Assembly: GCA_024644125.1 (NCBI GenBank)
Contig: JAHELQ010000024.1
Coordinates: 1 to 20,916, forward strand
Direction: 5' to 3'
Length of the DNA stretch: 20,916 nt
From: Candidatus Aminicenantota bacterium
GTDB taxonomy: Bacteria > Acidobacteriota > Aminicenantia > UBA2199
Position 1 is the first letter of the stretch. Each line of letters opens with the position of its first letter. A program made the translations under genes and the position numbers. The notes beneath the pieces are model-generated. The model did not search any database, was not told the DNA's origin, and saw nothing but the letters and a program-made list of their open reading frames with translations. This document shows positions 13,646 to 20,916 of the stretch, piece by piece.

Positions 13646-16271
13646 CAATTTGATTTTTTAATATTTCCTTAACCTTTTCGATGAATGTATCTGCGTTCTC
13701 TACCAAATCGCCGCCGGCCTGGGCGAAATCCTTCCGTCCGCCACCCTTGCCGCCCACAAGCGCAGAAATTTCTCTGATTATTTTATTGGCGTCGATGGTT
13801 TGCGTTAAATCCTGGAATACCGAGACCACGATCGCGGACTTCCCTTCGATATTGGATACAAGTACGGATAGACCGTTTGTGTTCCTTTTTATTTCATCCG
13901 CCAAAGTGCTCAAGTCTTTGCGGTCCAGCCCATCGAAAACTTCGACGACTGTTTTTACATTGCCCATTTCTGTGGCCCTTTGGAGGATTTGTTTTAAATC
14001 GGGTTTGTTGTCTGCGTGTTGGACTTTTTTTAGGTTTCTCTCCAGTTTTTTGTAATTGTGTTCCATATGAAGCAGAAACTCCAGCACATTCTCCTGTTTC
14101 TGGCTGAAATGTTGCTGGATTTCTCCCAAAACCTTTAGGCTGTCGTCAATAAAATTGTAGGCCGTCTCTCCGGCTATGGCTTCAATTCGCCTAATACCAG
14201 AGGAAATCGATGATTCATTGGTGATCTTGAAAATCCCAGCCTGCCCGGTATAATCAAGGTGAGTGCCTCCACACAATTCTTTTGAGTATTCTTCTAATTC
14301 GATCATGCGAACCCAATCGGAGTATTTCTCTTCGAAGATAGCTATTGCGCCTCGTTCTATGGCTTCTTCGTATGGGAGTTCCTGGGTTTTTACCGGGAGG
14401 TTTTCGCGGATTTTTGTGTTCACCAGTCTCTCGATCTGGTTTAAGTCCTCCGGTGACAGGCCTTTGAAATGTGTGAAATCGAATCTTAACTTGTCCGGCC
14501 CCACATACGAGCCGGCCTGTTTTACATGAAGCCCCAGGATTTCTCTTAACGCCGAATGAAGCATATGGGTGGTGGAATGGTGAACGGCTATTTTTTGGCG
14601 TCGTTCTTTGTCGATAGCCAGGCGCAAGCGATCTCCAACCGCCAGACGTCCTTTTTTTATTTGGGCAAAGTGAAGGAATACTTTATTGCCTGCTTTCCGG
14701 GTATCGGTGATTTTCACGAAGCTGGATTCGCCGTGAGCGGTTCCGGTGTCGCCCACCTGCCCGCCGGATTCCGCGTAAAATGGCGTTTTGTCAAAGACCA
14801 ATAGCGCTTCGAGAGGTGTCTCGCTATTATCCGGCACTTCTATTTCCTGTATTTTTTTATCGCTGATGTAAATCGCTTTTAAGGTAGCTTCGTCTTCAAC
14901 CGTTTGATATCCGGTGAAAACAGTATTTAATTCATCAATGCCTTCGAGCGCCCGGATGGATTTTTGCTGTTTGGATAAGCTAACTCTGGATTTTTCTCTC
15001 TGTTCTTCCAGAGCTTTTTGATAACCGCTGTAATCTATTGTTATATCTTTTTCGTTCGCAAGGTCCCTGGCAAAGTCGATAGGGAAACCGTAGGTATCCG
15101 ATAGCTTGAACAATTCACTTCCGGGGATTGTTTTATCTTCACTGTCTCCTAAACGCTCGACGAGTTCATCGAATTTTTTGAGCCCCACCAACAAGGTGCG
15201 GTCGAATCTCTCTTCCTCCGCCAGGATCACTTCGGAAATGAAGCCCCTGTTATATTCCAGTTCTGGATACGCAGGTTTCATGATATCAATCACTTTTGTA
15301 CTGATGGAATGCAGGAAAGAAGAATTAAATCCCAATGATTTTCCATGCTTTGCGGCTCGTCTGAGGAGTCTGCGCAGGACATACCCTCTGCCATCGTTTG
15401 CCGGGAGCACACCGTCGGCGATGAGAAAGCTCAACGCCCGGATATGGTCCGCGATGACATTCAAATCCACTCGATGGACGGGATCATCGGGTGATACGCC
15501 AGCCTGGGCAGCGGTAAATTCTATGATCGGTCTAAAGAGGTCTGTCTGGTAATTGCTTTCAACTCCCTGTAGCAATGAGGATAGCCTCTCCAGGCCCATG
15601 CCCGTATCGATAGACGGTGCGGGTAGAGAGGATAGAACTCCTTTTGGGTCTTTGAAATACTGCATGAACACAAGGTTCCATATTTCAATGTACCGGCTGC
15701 TATTGTGCTCCAGGTCCGGGGGACCGTACGCGTCGCCTTTGTCGAAATGGATCTCTGAACATGGCCCGCATGGGCCGGTATCGCCCATTTGCCAGAAATT
15801 GTCTTTTTCCCCCAACCGGAATAATCGGCTGGATGGTATTCCGATCTCTTTCTCCCAGATTTTGTAGGCTTCGTCGTCGGTTTCAAACACCGATATTGTG
15901 AGTTGATCTGGATTGAATTTGTAGTGTTCGGTCAATAATTCCCAACCAAAACGTATCGCTTCCTCTTTGAAATAGTCGCCAAAAGAAAAATTTCCCATCA
16001 TTTCGAAGAATGTGTGGTGATAATTGGTTTTTCCTACTTCGTCGAAGTCGTTGTGTTTGCCGGATACACGCATACATTTCTGGATGCTGACCGCTCGTTT
16101 GTATTCGCGGATTTCCTCTTGCAGGAACACGCTTTTGAATTGATTCATGCCGGCATTCGTAAACAACAATGTCGGATCTTTGGCCGGAATCAACGGGGCC
16201 GACAAAACTTTGTAATGGCTCTGTTTGCGGAAGTAGTCGTAGAATATTTCTCTGATTTCTGCTTGTTTCAT
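13635..16271 (-). CDS. alaS: Alanine-tRNA ligase
   Basis: 878 residues, full length for bacterial AlaRS, which charges tRNA-Ala. The class II catalytic core (about 1-240) includes LFTNAGMNQFKSVF, KCMRVSGKHND and DTGPCGPCSEI (164-174). The tRNA-recognition region follows (about 250-450). The editing domain that clears Ser/Gly-tRNA has H565-STT-H569 and C667-GGT-H671, the expected zinc ligands. The C-terminal DHHA1-type part ends with VGGKGGGRKDFAQAGG, the conserved glycine-rich motif. All functional residues I can check are present. The ATG overlaps the pilT stop (ATGA on the minus strand), an unusual partner for alaS. Confidence 0.98.
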   Translation of the reverse strand: MKQAEIREIFYDYFRKQSHYKVLSAPLIPAKDPTLLFTNAGMNQFKSVFLQEEIREYKRAVSIQKCMRVSGKHNDFDEVGKTNYHHTFFEMMGNFSFGDYFKEEAIRFGWELLTEHYKFNPDQLTISVFETDDEAYKIWEKEIGIPSSRLFRLGEKDNFWQMGDTGPCGPCSEIHFDKGDAYGPPDLEHNSSRYIEIWNLVFMQYFKDPKGVLSSLPAPSIDTGMGLERLSSLLQGVESNYQTDLFRPIIEFTAAQAGVSPDDPVHRVDLNVIADHIRALSFLIADGVLPANDGRGYVLRRLLRRAAKHGKSLGFNSSFLHSISTKVIDIMKPAYPELEYNRGFISEVILAEEERFDRTLLVGLKKFDELVERLGDSEDKTIPGSELFKLSDTYGFPIDFARDLANEKDITIDYSGYQKALEEQREKSRVSLSKQQKSIRALEGIDELNTVFTGYQTVEDEATLKAIYISDKKIQEIEVPDNSETPLEALLVFDKTPFYAESGGQVGDTGTAHGESSFVKITDTRKAGNKVFLHFAQIKKGRLAVGDRLRLAIDKERRQKIAVHHSTTHMLHSALREILGLHVKQAGSYVGPDKLRFDFTHFKGLSPEDLNQIERLVNTKIRENLPVKTQELPYEEAIERGAIAIFEEKYSDWVRMIELEEYSKELCGGTHLDYTGQAGIFKITNESSISSGIRRIEAIAGETAYNFIDDSLKVLGEIQQHFSQKQENVLEFLLHMEHNYKKLERNLKKVQHADNKPDLKQILQRATEMGNVKTVVEVFDGLDRKDLSTLADEIKRNTNGLSVLVSNIEGKSAIVVSVFQDLTQTIDANKIIREISALVGGKGGGRKDFAQAGGDLVENADTFIEKVKEILKNQIDAS

Positions 16272-17464
16272 ATGCTCTCTAAATCCAATAGGTTATGGTC
16301 TTCGAAGGCGCTGCCAAAATCGTCCCGTTTTTGGTCGCTCTCCGCGATATCGGAAATTCTTTTTTCCATCTCCTCTTGCGACATGTCTTTGGTGGATTGG
16401 ACGCCGATTTTTTTGAGTTTGAACTCGTCAGGATTGGAGGCGTAGTTGATGGCCTCGTCATATGTAATCAGGCCCCGTTCAAAGAGGAAATAGAGTGATT
16501 GGTCGAATGTTTGCATTCCATACTGGGAAACTCCCTGCTGGATAGCTTCCTTGATAAATTTCGTTTTTTCGGGATTTATAATACAGTCTTGAATAAAGGC
16601 TGTGGTGATCAAAATTTCCACCGCAGGCACGCGGCCTTTCCCATTCGATCTGGGTATCAACCTCTGAGAGATGACGGCTTTTAAAACCGATGCCAATTGG
16701 ATGCGGATCTGCTTCTGCTGGTGCGGGGGGAACATGGAGATAATTCGGTTAATGGTTTCCGGGGCATCCAGAGTGTGGAGGGTACTGAGCAACATATGCC
16801 CTGTTTCGGCAGCCAGGAGGGCTGTCTCGATGGTTACGAGGTCCCTCATTTCTCCAACGAGGATTACGTCCGGATCCTCACGAAGGGAACCGCGTAACGC
16901 GTTGGAGAAACTCATGGTGTCCGAGCCGACTTCCCGTTGGTTAATGATGCTTTTTTTGTCTCTATGTAAATATTCGATGGGATCTTCGATTGTGATCACG
17001 TGCTCCACCCGGTGGGTGTTGATGTGGTCGATAATCGCAGCTAGAGTCGTGGATTTGCCGCTTCCTGTGGTTCCGGTGACAAGCACCATGCCGCGGCGTT
17101 CGGAGGCGATTTTTTCCACCACCAGCGGTAGATTGAGGTCGGAAATCGATTTAATCAAGGTTGGAATGATCCTGAGTACCAAACCGACGGCGCCTCTCTG
17201 TTGAAAAACGTTGCATCTGAATCGCCCAAGACCGGGGACGCTATGAGACATGTCGATTTCATGGTCCTTTTTAAATCTTTCTTTCTGATCGGAGTTCATT
17301 ATGGAAAACGCCATGGCTATGGTGTCTTCCTGCATCAAGCGCTTCAATTCCACCAGTGGATGCAACAGACCATCTACTCGAAGTACAGGATGGTTCCCAA
17401 CTTTTAGATGCAAATCCGACGCACCTCTTTCCACTGCTATCTTCAAAAGGTCATCTATATTCAT
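16268..17464 (-). CDS. pilT: Type IV pilus retraction ATPase, PilT/PilU family
   Basis: 398 residues, slightly longer than classical PilT (about 345-370) because of an acidic C-terminal tail. Motifs in order are GASDLHL near the N-terminus, Walker A GTTGSGKST (131-139), Asp box TIEDPIEY (158-165), Walker B DPDVILVGEMRD (197-208) and His box TGHMLLSTLHT (221-231). The hexameric motor powers pilus retraction and twitching. Choosing PilT over PilU would need a tree, and no other pilus genes lie nearby. AGGAGC precedes the ATG, and a promoter candidate lies upstream. It is the first gene of a compact operon with alaS, a lytic transglycosylase and a lipid kinase. Confidence 0.94.
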   Translation of the reverse strand: MNIDDLLKIAVERGASDLHLKVGNHPVLRVDGLLHPLVELKRLMQEDTIAMAFSIMNSDQKERFKKDHEIDMSHSVPGLGRFRCNVFQQRGAVGLVLRIIPTLIKSISDLNLPLVVEKIASERRGMVLVTGTTGSGKSTTLAAIIDHINTHRVEHVITIEDPIEYLHRDKKSIINQREVGSDTMSFSNALRGSLREDPDVILVGEMRDLVTIETALLAAETGHMLLSTLHTLDAPETINRIISMFPPHQQKQIRIQLASVLKAVISQRLIPRSNGKGRVPAVEILITTAFIQDCIINPEKTKFIKEAIQQGVSQYGMQTFDQSLYFLFERGLITYDEAINYASNPDEFKLKKIGVQSTKDMSQEEMEKRISDIAESDQKRDDFGSAFEDHNLLDLESI

Positions 17465-17502
17465 GCAACTGCTCCTACTTTAGTTTTGCTGCATTTACAT
17501 AT

Positions 17503-17529
17503 ATTATACAATTTTATAGGAAATATCAA
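17503..17529 (-). promoter_or_regulatory. Candidate promoter of the pilT-alaS operon
   Basis: On the minus strand TTGATA (17529-17524, five of six) is followed by a perfect TATAAT (17508-17503). The spacer is 15 bases, shorter than the optimum of 17, which lowers certainty. It lies about 40 bases before the pilT ATG in AT-rich DNA. Confidence 0.45.
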
Positions 17530-17579
17530 GTAGATTCAAGCTTAATCACTTTTTCATCCGATTTTGACCTTCTGTTGCG

Positions 17580-18986
17580 TTACTGCAACAAGTACGTCTG
17601 GCCGTATTCGACCACCTCCACTTCCGGTATGCCTATCCCCAGGAGTTCCCGCTCTAGATTGTCCAGGGCATCCGACTCGCCGTGGACAAGGAATATTTTC
17701 TTTAATTTCGTGAGATTCTGGCGTTTTAACCAGGTTTTGATTTCCTCATAATCGGCGTGGGCTGAGAATTCGTCGAGGGTGATGATTTCGGCGTTCACCT
17801 GGTAGGATTTGCCGAAAATCTTGATTTCCGGATAGCGGTCCACCAATTTGCGGCCCAGGGTGTTGGCTGCCATATACCCGACGATCGCCACCAAATTTTT
17901 AGGATCCTCGATGTTGTTGCGGAGATGATGCAAAATTCTGCCGTTTTCAGCCATTCCACTGGCGGAGATTATAATGGCCGGTCCTGGCTTCGAGTTGATC
18001 TCTGTCGATTCTTTTACAGAGGTGACATACTTTATGTTTTCAAATCCGAAAGGATCGATGTGGTGAGAGGTGAAGTTGTCGTAGGTTTCCTGGTCGAAGC
18101 ATTCGGGATGCAGTTTGAATATCGACGTGGCGTTGACAGCCATTGGAGAGTCCACGAATATAGGAAGTTTCGGGATTTTTTTCGCTTGCTGCAGTAAATG
18201 GATGAAATAAATGAGTTCCTGGGTACGTTCGATTGTGAAAGCCGGGATAATTATTTTTCCTTTTCTACTTGCCACCCGGTTGATCACCTTTGAGAGTTCC
18301 TCTTCAGCCATGCCGATAGAGTCGTGTAGCCGGTTGCCATAGGTTCCCTCTAGAACAAGATAATCGATATCTTCAAAGGTTTCGGGATCTTTGATGATGG
18401 GAAGGTTTTCCCGGCCTAGATCACCTGAGAAACCTATTTTTACGCCGTTTCCGATCGTTATGCTGATCATGGAGGAGCCAAGGATGTGTCCGGCGTCCAA
18501 GAATTTCGCCTCGATGTTTGGTGCAGGGTAAAATGGTCGCCGGTAATTTATAGTGGCGAATAAATGCATTGTATCGATGACATCCTGGGACTCGTATAAG
18601 GGGGAATAGAGTTTGAGGTTGCGCTCCGGATGTTTTTGCGATTTTTTCTGCAGGTATTCGTAATCTTTTTGTTGTATATAGGCGCTATCCATTAAGATGA
18701 TGTTGGCGATATCCCTTGTAGCGGATGTGGAATAAATATTACCGATAAAGCCGTTCTTCACACTTACCGGCAATGCGCCGGAGTGATCGAAATGGCCGTG
18801 GGTCAGTAAAATACTTGTGACATCCGCCGGGGAAAATTTTAAATCCCTATTTTTGAGGTATGATTCCTCGCGGTGACCTTGAAACATTCCGCAGTCGATC
18901 TGAACGATATGTCCGTCCACGTCGAGAAAGTGTTTCGAACCAGTTACCTCTCTACACGCACCGTATGAATAAAGTTTAATTTCCAT
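17580..18986 (-). CDS. Metallo-beta-lactamase/beta-CASP RNA-processing-type hydrolase
   Basis: 468 residues, matching the COG1236 (Ysh1/CPSF-like) family. It begins YGACREVTGSKHFL, then shows the zinc-binding HGHFDHSG (63-70), DAGHILGS (164-171), FSGDLGR (186-192) and EGTYGNR (213-219). A beta-CASP insert follows, and the C-terminal RMMBL part contains FSAHADYEE and FLVHGESDAL. Members are usually two-metal ribonucleases acting in RNA maturation or decay in the cytoplasm. The first residues fit the family start well, so ATG 18986 is secure. There is no ribosome-binding site upstream; the promoter appears to sit directly against the start codon. It is a single-gene unit, divergent from the PilZ gene. 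Confidence 0.94.
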   Translation of the reverse strand: MEIKLYSYGACREVTGSKHFLDVDGHIVQIDCGMFQGHREESYLKNRDLKFSPADVTSILLTHGHFDHSGALPVSVKNGFIGNIYSTSATRDIANIILMDSAYIQQKDYEYLQKKSQKHPERNLKLYSPLYESQDVIDTMHLFATINYRRPFYPAPNIEAKFLDAGHILGSSMISITIGNGVKIGFSGDLGRENLPIIKDPETFEDIDYLVLEGTYGNRLHDSIGMAEEELSKVINRVASRKGKIIIPAFTIERTQELIYFIHLLQQAKKIPKLPIFVDSPMAVNATSIFKLHPECFDQETYDNFTSHHIDPFGFENIKYVTSVKESTEINSKPGPAIIISASGMAENGRILHHLRNNIEDPKNLVAIVGYMAANTLGRKLVDRYPEIKIFGKSYQVNAEIITLDEFSAHADYEEIKTWLKRQNLTKLKKIFLVHGESDALDNLERELLGIGIPEVEVVEYGQTYLLQ

Positions 18987-18992
18987 CGTATA

Positions 18993-19021
18993 AATATACT
19001 ATTATTGGAGAAGAAGTGCAA
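18993..19021 (-). promoter_or_regulatory. Promoter abutting the beta-CASP gene, predicting a leaderless mRNA
   Basis: On the minus strand TTGCAC (19021-19016, three of six) and TATATT (18998-18993, five of six) are separated by 17 bases. The expected transcription start, seven bases after the -10 box, is the A of the ATG at 18986. No Shine-Dalgarno-like sequence lies in the bases between. Confidence 0.4.
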
Positions 19022-19264
19022 GTTTTTCCTTTTCGCTGGATAGCGACCATCGTGCCACCTCAGGGCTAAGGCGGTTCTCTTGATACTGGGGCGTTGCTTT
19101 TTTATCTGGATCTCCTTGATTTGTGTATTAAATCGATTATTGGCTTCGCATGAGAAATCACGATGAAACGGATTACGTCGGAACTGTGTATAAACTGGTG
19201 GAATTATTTAAGTTTATAGGGGGTTTGGATAATAATTTAAATTTTTTTGAACTCCTGGATTTAC

Positions 19265-19293
19265 TTGACACTGAAACTTAAAACCTTTATTAT
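19265..19293 (+). promoter_or_regulatory. Near-consensus sigma-70 promoter of the PilZ gene
   Basis: A perfect TTGACA at 19265-19270 and TATTAT (five of six) at 19288-19293 are separated by the optimal 17 bases. Transcription would start near 19300, leaving a leader of about 26 bases before the ATG at 19326. This is the strongest promoter seen in the window. Confidence 0.75.
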
Positions 19294-19325
19294 TCACTAT
19301 GGGAAGAAAATAATTTGATTGGATA

Positions 19326-19853
19326 ATGGATCAACTAATTAGTGTTATCAGTGTAGTTGGATTTATCATATTTGGTGGGGCAATGATTCTCCTGGGGATT
19401 ATTTTTCTGAAACGATGGGAGATGCGAAGAAAAACCCAATTTAAAAAAAGTTTTCGGCAGTATAGTCTGGAGAACAATCTGACTTATCGGGATATGAGGG
19501 CTGTACCCAGGGTGCTGATCCCCGAAGATCTCGATGTGACACTTACGTTTAGCGGACCAAAATATTCTCTTCATAAAGCGTTCGTAATGGATGTCTCATT
19601 GAGCGGTTTCGCCACCAGCTTATCCTTCGGAGCCAGAAAAATACCGCTAAGCGAGGATTTCCAGGATGTACTGGTGGAAACCCCCATCAATAGCTTTTTG
19701 GTAAAACGGTTAAAATCCGTGAGAATCGAATCCCAAATGGAGAAGCGGGTGATGGCATTTCAAATTGTCGATATCGATGAAGACCAATTCGCTGAATTGA
19801 AATCATTTATGGCCCATTTAAGCAATTTCCTCAAAAAGGAGAATGGAATCTAA
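19326..19853 (+). CDS. Membrane-anchored PilZ domain protein (c-di-GMP receptor)
   Basis: 175 residues. A single N-terminal transmembrane helix (about residues 9-28) is followed by basic residues (KRWEMRRK), predicting a cytoplasmic C-terminal domain. That domain has both c-di-GMP-binding signatures of PilZ: R58-AVP-R62 (RxxxR) and, 26 residues later, D89-VSLS-G94 (DxSxxG). The usual beta-barrel strands follow. Such proteins relay c-di-GMP level to motility, pili or exopolysaccharide secretion. PilT is encoded nearby on the other strand, which makes a pilus link plausible but unproven. A strong promoter precedes it. The ribosome-binding site is weak (GGA close to the ATG). The predicted CCA enzyme follows 10 bases after the stop. 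Confidence 0.85.
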   Translation: MDQLISVISVVGFIIFGGAMILLGIIFLKRWEMRRKTQFKKSFRQYSLENNLTYRDMRAVPRVLIPEDLDVTLTFSGPKYSLHKAFVMDVSLSGFATSLSFGARKIPLSEDFQDVLVETPINSFLVKRLKSVRIESQMEKRVMAFQIVDIDEDQFAELKSFMAHLSNFLKKENGI

Positions 19854-19863
19854 AGCTTGAATC

Positions 19864-20916
19864 ATGAAAATTGAATCTCTTGATTTTGAATTGAAGGATT
19901 TTTTTAAAGATATTTTCAAAGAAGACGCTTATCTGGTGGGCGGTACCATCCGAGATTTTCTTCTTTACAAAGGAATTGCAGTGAACCGGGACATCGATCT
20001 TTTGGTGGTGGGGCACTCTTATGAGCAGATTGAGGAAAAACTCAAACCCTTCGGCAAGACCAACACGGTGGGGAAGAGCTTTGCGGTGGTGAAATTTTCA
20101 AGGAATGGCCGATGTTTTGATATTTCTGTTCCTAGAAAGGATTTTATCCGCGACCGCAATTCCCGTTCTCATAAAAACTTTTTGATCGAATTTGGCCCCC
20201 ATATTTCACTGGAAGAGGATTTGCGGCGCAGGGATTTCACGTGCAATTCTATTGCCCTCCGCCTCATCGATAATGAGGTTGTAGATCCCTTTGACGGTAT
20301 CCGGGCGATCGCCAGAAAAAAAATCTGTATGACCTACCCGGAAACGTTTTTTGATGATCCGTTGCGGGTGCTGAGGTGCGCCCGTTTTGCGTCTGTACAC
20401 AAGTTTTCCATTGAGGAACGGATTTACCGCGATGCCAGAGAGGTGAGGCTCGATGATTTGAGCAAGGAACGGGTGGTCGAAGAATTGTTCCGGCTGCTTT
20501 TGGAATCGGAAGAGCCCTCTGTAGGATTGAATGCGTTTTTCGAGTTGACGATCCTCGAAAAATTATTCCCCCGCTTGTATGCGTTGACCTTGACGATTCA
20601 AGATGCTGTGTTTCATCCGGAAACCGACAAATTTGGCCACCATACCGTGTGGGCGCATACAATGTTCGCCGTGGATGTGGCTAGAAAACTCAGCCGGATC
20701 TATCAACTGGGCAATGAGGAGACTCTGGCGCTTCTACTGGGCGCTTTATTCCACGATGTCGGCAAAGCGGTAGCCACCCGTTGGGAATGGAAACGGGGTA
20801 GGATGACGATCACTTCTCAATTGCATGATTCCCAGGGGGTCAATATTTCTGAAGAAATATTGACTGATTTGGGGATCGAGACACGTAGCAATTTTCCATT
20901 GAAAAAAGTGGTGTTG
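19864..20916 (+). CDS. CCA-adding enzyme / poly(A) polymerase family nucleotidyltransferase with HD domain, 3' end missing
   Basis: The frame is open from ATG 19864 to the window end (351 codons, no stop), so the C-terminus is cut. The class II nucleotidyltransferase head shows VGGTIRDFLLYKG (residues about 26-38) and the metal-binding RDIDLLVVG (about 42-50). RRRDFTCNSIAL (about 122-133) and the DPFDG and DDPLRVLRCARFA motifs follow, as in CCA-adding enzymes. Near the end ALFHDVGKA (about 294-302) marks an HD phosphohydrolase domain, as in bacterial multifunctional CCA proteins. It would add or repair the 3' CCA of tRNAs; a poly(A) polymerase role cannot be excluded. No ribosome-binding site lies at usual spacing. 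The nearest, AAGGAG at 19836-19841, instead precedes a five-codon frame ending three bases before this ATG. Confidence 0.9.
   Translation, partial: MKIESLDFELKDFFKDIFKEDAYLVGGTIRDFLLYKGIAVNRDIDLLVVGHSYEQIEEKLKPFGKTNTVGKSFAVVKFSRNGRCFDISVPRKDFIRDRNSRSHKNFLIEFGPHISLEEDLRRRDFTCNSIALRLIDNEVVDPFDGIRAIARKKICMTYPETFFDDPLRVLRCARFASVHKFSIEERIYRDAREVRLDDLSKERVVEELFRLLLESEEPSVGLNAFFELTILEKLFPRLYALTLTIQDAVFHPETDKFGHHTVWAHTMFAVDVARKLSRIYQLGNEETLALLLGALFHDVGKAVATRWEWKRGRMTITSQLHDSQGVNISEEILTDLGIETRSNFPLKKVVL

Larger units (their letters stand above)
18987..19325. other. Divergent intergenic region between the beta-CASP and PilZ genes
   Basis: These 339 bases hold the two outward-facing promoters listed separately. 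The middle contains an unannotated open frame from ATG 19150 to the TAA at 19279-19281 (43 residues, acidic and Leu/Phe-rich) with no clear ribosome-binding site. A small five-pair stem (TCGCT/AGCGA) occurs near 19035. No tRNA-like cloverleaf or repeat was seen. Confidence 0.5.

Noticed and set aside
1..20916. CRISPR array, tRNA genes, insertion sequences or phage genes
   Set aside because: No regularly spaced repeats, cloverleaf-like intergenic sequence, transposase or integrase motifs were seen on either strand.

Overview
This 20.9 kb window is ordinary chromosomal DNA of a diderm (outer-membrane) bacterium carrying one small accessory-looking island. Diderm character follows from a signal-peptide-bearing protein that looks like an outer-membrane beta-barrel, a lipoprotein, a periplasmic lytic transglycosylase and a PilT-type pilus retraction ATPase. 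Base composition is mid-range and codon use looks uniform by eye. The lineage cannot be fixed from this sequence. The gene mix (COG2403 GTPase next to carbamate kinase, beta-CASP RNase-like enzyme, a radical-SAM peptide system of the type named for Bacteroidales in a background that does not otherwise look like Bacteroidales) would suit an Aminicenantes/Acidobacteria-like or similar uncultured lineage, but that is a guess. No tRNA, rRNA, CRISPR array, insertion sequence or integrase was seen.

Layout. (1) 2-6102, plus strand, a tight run: 5'-truncated COG2403 GTPase (P-loop visible at the very edge), carbamate kinase, a 728-residue protein of unknown function with a charged coiled-coil tail, bifunctional NAD(P)H-hydrate repair enzyme Nnr, and the tRNA t6A ATPase TsaE. 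Start and stop codons of the last members overlap. (2) 6103-6418, a gene-free leader with a strong hairpin. (3) 6419-9496, plus strand: a 59-residue Cys-containing peptide precursor, an internal hairpin, a radical SAM/SPASM peptide maturase and a second radical-SAM-like protein whose reading frame overlaps the first. This is a ribosomally made, post-translationally modified peptide (RiPP) locus resembling the 'GG-Bacteroidales' systems. It is the most interesting part of the window. (4) 9553-11838, minus strand, convergent with the RiPP locus: beta-barrel protein, small thioredoxin, and TlpA-like thiol-redox lipoprotein behind a good promoter. (5) 11980-17464, minus strand, compact operon pilT - alaS - lytic transglycosylase - lipid kinase. 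(6) 17580-18986, minus strand, metallo-beta-lactamase/beta-CASP nuclease-like protein, probably translated from a leaderless mRNA. (7) 19326-20916, plus strand: membrane-anchored PilZ (c-di-GMP) protein behind a near-consensus promoter, then a CCA-adding enzyme/poly(A) polymerase-type nucleotidyltransferase cut by the window end.

How they work together. In the RiPP locus the short precursor would be modified by the SPASM maturase, possibly with the second radical-SAM-like protein as partner. The precursor has a leader ending in Gly-Ala and a core with Cys32, Cys36 and Cys38. No peptidase/exporter lies in the window, so processing and export would have to be encoded elsewhere. The neighbouring redox lipoprotein and thioredoxin could act on cysteine peptides in the periplasm, but only proximity supports this. 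The remaining genes are housekeeping: translation (alaS, tsaE, CCA enzyme), metabolite repair, murein and lipid metabolism, and pilus motility with c-di-GMP input.
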